From: CAVTND01 sp963735955
GTDB lineage: Bacteria > Pseudomonadota > Gammaproteobacteria > Burkholderiales > Burkholderiaceae_F
Assembly: GCA_963735955.1 (NCBI GenBank)
Contig: CAVTND010000005.1
Coordinates: forward strand, 1-61,939
Direction of reading: 5' to 3'
Length of the DNA: 61,939 nucleotides
Shown here one piece after another: positions 58,280 to 61,939 of this stretch (position 1 is the first letter of the stretch; the number at the start of each line of letters is the position of its first letter). Under the pieces are notes generated by a model. That model was not told the origin of the DNA. It saw nothing but the letters and a program-made list of their open reading frames with translations, and made no database searches. A program made the position numbers and the translations under genes.

Positions 58280-58557
58280 CTAGACTCCGATTGGATATGG
58301 GTGTTGACCTGCCGGATCTCGATTTCCTTTCTTCAGCCCACGAATTGGCTGTCAGAGTTTGCTGTTTTGATTGTGTTTTTTGCTTAGCCAGACTCCATTT
58401 CTCGTGAAAATCACAGAACTTGCACAGGCTGAATGGAGCCCCCCCTGTGACGCCGATTTGTTGCGCACTCTGGAATGGCGCCAGCTGGCTGCGCATCGCG
58501 TCTTTTCCTTGACGATCTGAGTGGCATGGTCGACTTGCATTCGTGGGAGGACAATTG
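58280..58557. other. intergenic region between IS5 copy 2 and the kinase gene
   Basis: No gene recognised. It holds the promoter region of the DhaK-DhaL gene; GGGAGG at 58,545-58,550 is the ribosome site for the TTG start at 58,558. Confidence 0.35.
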
Positions 58558-60236
58558 TTGAAAACGAAGAAGCTTATCAATGACGGAAGCAAGGCGGTCG
58601 ACGAGATGCTTGCCGGGATTCTCGCGGCTCATCCGAGGCATCTTCGGGCCGTTCCCGGCAGCCCGCGCTCCATAGTGTCCAAGGATGGCCCGCGGCCTGG
58701 CAAGGTTGGACTGGTGATCGGCGGCGGCACCGGCCACGAGCCGACGTTCCTCGGCTTTGTCGGCAAAGGGCTTGCCGACGCGGCGGCGATAGGAAACGTC
58801 TTTGCGTCCCCTCCTCCGGACCCGATCCTCGGATGCGCCAAAGCGGCGAGCGGCGGCGTCGGCGTGCTTTTCATGTATGGCAACTATGCCGGCGACGTCA
58901 TGAACTTCGACATGGCGGCCGAAATGGCGGCGATGGACGACATCGAAGTGCGCACGGTCCTGAGCACCGACGACGTCGCTTCCGCGCCACGCGCGGAACG
59001 GCACAAGCGTCGAGGGGTCGCCGGCAATTTCTTTATCTTCAAGGCGGCCGGTGCTGCTTGCGACCGCATGCTTGCCCTAAGCGAATGCGAGCGTATCGCC
59101 AGGAAAGCCAACGACCATACCTTCACCATGGGCGTCGCACTTTCCCCCTGCTCGCTGCCGCAAACAAGGCGGCCGAACTTCGAGATCGGCGATGACGAGA
59201 TGGAGATCGGCATGGGCATCCATGGCGAGCCCGGCGTCGCGCGTGGCCCACTCAAAACCGCCGACGAGGTCACCGACGAGATGCTCGACCATATCCTGCA
59301 GGAAATGGCGCCGTCGCGCGGCGACCGCGTCGCCGTCCTTGTCAATTCCCTCGGATCCACGCCGCTGATGGAGCTCTACATCATGAACCGGCGCCTGTCA
59401 CAGCGTCTGGCTGATATCGGTGTCGATGTCCATGCCACCTGGGTCGGCAACTATTGCACCTCGCTCGAGATGGCCGGCGCCTCGATCACACTGCACCGGC
59501 TTGACGGCGAACTGGGCAGACGATGCTGGACCACCCTTGCGACTGCGCCATGTTTCGCGCCGGATAAAGCTGCAGAGCAAGGGACAAAGAGATCGACGAA
59601 AATCGAGAACCGCCCGCCTTGCCGGGATGTTCGTGGCCATCGCGGACGCAGTATCGGGGCCGACAAGGACCGGCTGTGCGCGCTTGACGGCATCATCGGC
59701 GATGCGGATCACGGCATCGCGATGGAGCTTGGATTTTCCGCGGCACGCGACGCGGTGGGGGCATTGGACGTCGCGGCGACCGATCCGACCACCTTGCTGA
59801 ACACGGCGGCAAAGTCGTTCCTGAATGCCGTCGGCGCAACTCCGGGTCCACTCTACGCCACTGCTTTCATGCGCGGCGCGGCGACCGTCAAGGGCAAGAC
59901 GACGCTAGACGAAGCAGACACAGTCGCCATGTTCCAAGCCATGGCCAAAGGCATTCAGGATCGAGGCAAGGCCGAGCCCGGCGAAAAGACGATGATGGAT
60001 GCCTGGGCGCCGGCTGCGCAGGCGGCAGGCGAAGCCCTGGCTGTCGGCAAAGGGCTAGCGGACAGTCTCGCGGCCGCAGCTGCGGCCGCAAGGACTGGTG
60101 CGGAAGCTACCAAGGCGATGATAGCCACCAAGGGCCTGGGTGCCGCCTTGGCGAGCGCTCGCTTGGTCACATGGATCCGGGGGCCGCGTCCGCCGTTACG
60201 GTGATCGAGGCGATGCGGGTCGCCTTGACTGGCTAG
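58558..60236 (+). CDS. DhaK-DhaL fused ATP-dependent kinase, probably L-erythrulose/dihydroxyacetone kinase (frameshifted)
   Basis: TTG start with GGGAGG 7 bp upstream. DhaK domain: KVGLVIGGGTGHEPTFLGFV, GVLFMYGNYAGDVMNF and the substrate-binding His in IGMGIHGEPGVARGPL. After frame changes near 59,515 and 59,570 comes the DhaL domain with CALDGIIGDADHGIAMELGF (metal-binding aspartates), AMFQAMAKGIQDRGKAEPGE and KTMMDAWAPA. A last indel near 60,140 hides the true tail RSLGHMDPGAASAVTVIEAM ending TAG 60,234-60,236. Context with TIM- and RpiB-type isomerases matches the LerK kinase of tetritol pathways. Confidence 0.8.
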
Positions 60237-60268
60237 ACCGTGATCTATGGCTGGTCTCGTCGCGCCTG

Positions 60269-60706
60269 TCAGCGCTTGCTGTCGAGCTTGTCTATGGCCT
60301 GAACGTTTCCGGCAGAGGGACCGGTCGGATCGAACTCCGAAGCCAGCCATGCGTCGGCGATTGATTTTGCCAGTTCGGGACCGATCACGCGCGCGCCCAT
60401 GGTGATGATCTGGGCGTTGTTCGATTTTGCAGCCCGCTCTGCCGAATAGGTGTCGTGGGTGAGCGCGGCGCGAATGCCTGGGACCTTGTTGGCGGATATG
60501 CTGACGCCTATGCCGGTGCCGCAGAACAGGATGGCTCGGTCGTAGTTGCCGTCCAGAATCTCGTGGCCGACCTTGGCGGCGATGTCGGCGTAGTATCCGG
60601 CCTGGCTCAGGTCTACGACCTCCAGCTCAGGTTTGGAGGCGAGATGCTTGGCGATGACATCGAGCAGCGGTTTGCCTGCGCTGTCCGCTCCGAGAGCGAT
60701 TTTCAT
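60269..60706 (-). CDS. RpiB-family sugar-phosphate isomerase (EryI/DerI-like)
   Basis: 145 aa, intact. MKIALGADSAGKPLLDVIAK, active-site Cys in AILFCGTGIGVSISANKVPG, and YSAERAAKSNNAQIITMGAR. In Brucella and Mycobacterium erythritol pathways this family isomerises D-erythrulose-4-phosphate to D-erythrose-4-phosphate. It follows the TIM gene by 34 bp and is convergent with the kinase gene (stops 32 bp apart). Confidence 0.87.
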   Translation of the reverse strand: MKIALGADSAGKPLLDVIAKHLASKPELEVVDLSQAGYYADIAAKVGHEILDGNYDRAILFCGTGIGVSISANKVPGIRAALTHDTYSAERAAKSNNAQIITMGARVIGPELAKSIADAWLASEFDPTGPSAGNVQAIDKLDSKR

Positions 60707-60740
60707 GACAATGAACTCCTTTGCTTTCGTATCGTAACGG

Positions 60741-61508
60741 TTAGGGCAAGATGGCGGCCGACGCCTTTTTCAGGATGTCGATATAGCCTTCCGCTTGCCA
60801 AGCCGAGCGGCCGATGAACAGGCCGTCGACATGCGGCTGGCCGATCAATTCGGTGGCGTTGCCAGGATTGACGCTGCCGCCGTAAAGTACAGGTGGGGTG
60901 TCAGGCAGCCGGCTTCCAGCGACTTGCTTGATCAGGGCCTGCTGCCGGTCGGCATAGTCGGCACTTGCGGGGATGCCCTTCTCACCGATCGCCCAGACAG
61001 GCTCGTAGGCAAAGAGGATTTCCGCCGCCAGCTCATCGCCTTTCAGGCCTTGCAGCGCACCCAGGACCTGGGCGGTCAAGACCGCTTCGGCGCGCCCGTC
61101 TTCGCGCTCAGTCAGGGTCTCGCCGACGCAAATCAGGCGCACGAAACCGTGCCTGACTGCGGCCGCCGTTTTCAATCCCACGGTGGCATTCGTTTCGCCG
61201 AAATGCTCGCGACGCTCGCTATGGCCGAGTTCGATCAGGTCCAGTCCACAATCTTTCAGCATCAGTGGAGACACCTCCCCTGTCCAGGCGCCGGCATCGG
61301 CCCAGTGCATGTTTCGTGCCCCAACTTTCACGCGGGTCATGGCCAGTGCAGCCTTGACCTCGCGCACGGCGGTGAACGGTGGAATGACAAAGGGCTGTAT
61401 CGCCTGACCGAAATCCGGCACGAATACCGCCAACGCATTGGCGAACTGCAACGCCTCCGCCAGCGTCTTGTTCATCTTCCAGCTTGTGCCGACCCAATAA
61501 GGGGCCAT
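60741..61508 (-). CDS. triosephosphate-isomerase-family protein (EryH/LerI-like)
   Basis: 255 aa, intact. N-terminal WVGTSWKMNKTLAEALQFAN (catalytic Lys), His in IELGHSERREHFGETNATVG, Glu in ILFAYEPVWAIGEKGIPASA, and the phosphate-binding VLYGGSVNPGNATELIGQ. Placed between EryC-like and RpiB-like genes, so it more likely acts on L-erythrulose-1-phosphate (EryH/LerI role) than as the housekeeping TIM. Confidence 0.87.
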   Translation of the reverse strand: MAPYWVGTSWKMNKTLAEALQFANALAVFVPDFGQAIQPFVIPPFTAVREVKAALAMTRVKVGARNMHWADAGAWTGEVSPLMLKDCGLDLIELGHSERREHFGETNATVGLKTAAAVRHGFVRLICVGETLTEREDGRAEAVLTAQVLGALQGLKGDELAAEILFAYEPVWAIGEKGIPASADYADRQQALIKQVAGSRLPDTPPVLYGGSVNPGNATELIGQPHVDGLFIGRSAWQAEGYIDILKKASAAILP

Positions 61509-61580
61509 TTCCGTTTTCTCCTTCGATGCGTGTTTTAGCGACCATCATCGGCGCCCGGTTTCGGCCCCCGGCGTTTTCAT

Positions 61581-61939
61581 TCAGGCTCGAGGCTTCAAAT
61601 CCTCGCGGCCGGCATCGATGTAGGGCGCCCAGAAATCCACCGACTTGCGGATCATCGCGACAGCCTGGTGATCGACCGGCTCCCTCTCCCTGAAGGAAAA
61701 TTCAAGGCAGATTTCATTGTCGATTTCCGCCGCCCCGCCGCACGGTATCAAGCAGCTTCTGCGGGTAGTTATGCGGCCATCCTTGTTGTAGGCGGCCGTG
61801 AACGGCCAGTGTCCGCCCTTGTTCATGGTAGACTGCTTGATGTGAATGATCGGCGACTGCTTCGGGAACGCTTCTGCCCATGCGTAGGGATCGACGTCCG
61901 CCGGATTGCTCGACGTCACGTCGCCATGGTCGATGTCGA
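61581..61939 (-). CDS. EryC-like sugar-phosphate isomerase/epimerase, C-terminal part (runs off the window)
   Basis: The last ~119 residues: DIDHGDVTSSNPADVDPYAW, AFPKQSPIIHIKQSTMNKGG, HWPFTAAYNKDGRIT, then ICLEFSFREREPVDHQAVAM and DFWAPYIDAGREDLK. This matches the C-terminus of EryC, a xylose-isomerase-like TIM-barrel protein of the erythritol operon. Between GRIT and DNEIC a compensating pair of indels puts ~12 residues out of frame; the expected KLLDTVRRGG lies one frame over. The N-terminus is beyond 61,939. Confidence 0.8.
   Translation of the reverse strand, partial: DIDHGDVTSSNPADVDPYAWAEAFPKQSPIIHIKQSTMNKGGHWPFTAAYNKDGRITTRRSCLIPCGGAAEIDNEICLEFSFREREPVDHQAVAMIRKSVDFWAPYIDAGREDLKPRA

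Noticed and set aside
58236..58592. 118-codon - strand ORF ending in the same peptide as the interrupted chaC ORF
   Set aside because: The shared tail is simply the IS5 end (GHRPIKGIPKAWDE) read outward; the rest has no family-like features.
30640..61939. nod boxes, nif/fix genes, CRISPR arrays, tRNA or rRNA genes
   Set aside because: I looked for conserved nod-box blocks, repeat-spacer patterns and tRNA-like cloverleafs and saw none; the rhizobial assignment rests on protein families only.

Overview
The window reads as two unlike pieces of DNA joined near position 30,330. The left half (1 to about 30,330) is very GC-rich, tightly packed, and built from catabolic operons of a kind I associate with Burkholderiales (Betaproteobacteria); that assignment is an inference from protein style and gene content. 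The right half has lower GC, many short conserved proteins of rhizobial type (two DUF982 proteins, a NolR-like ArsR regulator, CAP and L,D-transpeptidase lipoproteins), five insertion sequences and several broken genes, and ends in a polyol (erythritol/erythrulose) locus typical of Mesorhizobium-like bacteria. The join lies inside one reading frame: the first ~70 residues of a dethiobiotin synthetase run straight into a small DUF6804-type membrane protein. A chimeric assembly is the simplest explanation; real transfer is not excluded.

Layout, left half. 1-9,194: acyl-CoA catabolism on the + strand (ACAD10-like phosphotransferase, SDR, quinone oxidoreductase, SDR, Liv-type binding protein, FadB/J-type enzyme, thiolase, enoyl-CoA hydratase), mostly with start/stop overlaps. 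9,225-15,021: a signalling/redox block on the - strand: a ParE-like remnant, a ferredoxin-cyclase-globin fusion, a membrane-anchored tandem SagB-type nitroreductase, and a membrane HAMP cyclase. 15,245-20,479: an AtuA-family protein with one acyl-CoA ligase, and a divergent second ligase. 20,478-20,640: a long inverted repeat between convergent genes. 20,631-25,649: a complete branched-chain-amide-type ABC importer (LivK-G-F-H-M order). 25,887-30,084: SDR, phosphotransferase, acyl-CoA dehydrogenase and an AraC regulator. Together these look like uptake, CoA activation and beta-oxidation of a carboxylic acid substrate, possibly branched or terpenoid.

Layout, right half. 30,343-36,301: small rhizobial genes, including a ~530-bp module present twice. 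36,423-38,000: IS1182-type element. 38,251-45,419: small membrane protein, sensor kinase, secreted and lipoproteins, and an XRE regulator facing a small gene across three evenly spaced operators. 45,644-47,359: a large decayed gene. 47,431-48,968: second IS1182-type element. 49,120-58,279: FAD oxidase, a chaC gene cut in two by an IS5 element, an IS21 remnant, a decayed TniA/TniQ module cut by an IS256 element, and a second, probably inactive IS5 copy. 58,558-61,939: DhaK-DhaL kinase, RpiB, TIM and EryC-like genes.

Many genes in both halves are broken by single-base insertions or deletions although the protein continues perfectly in the next frame, and at least two genes carry compensating pairs. 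This points to base-level errors in the assembled sequence, so most 'frameshifted' genes in the left half are annotated as one CDS with the suspect positions named.
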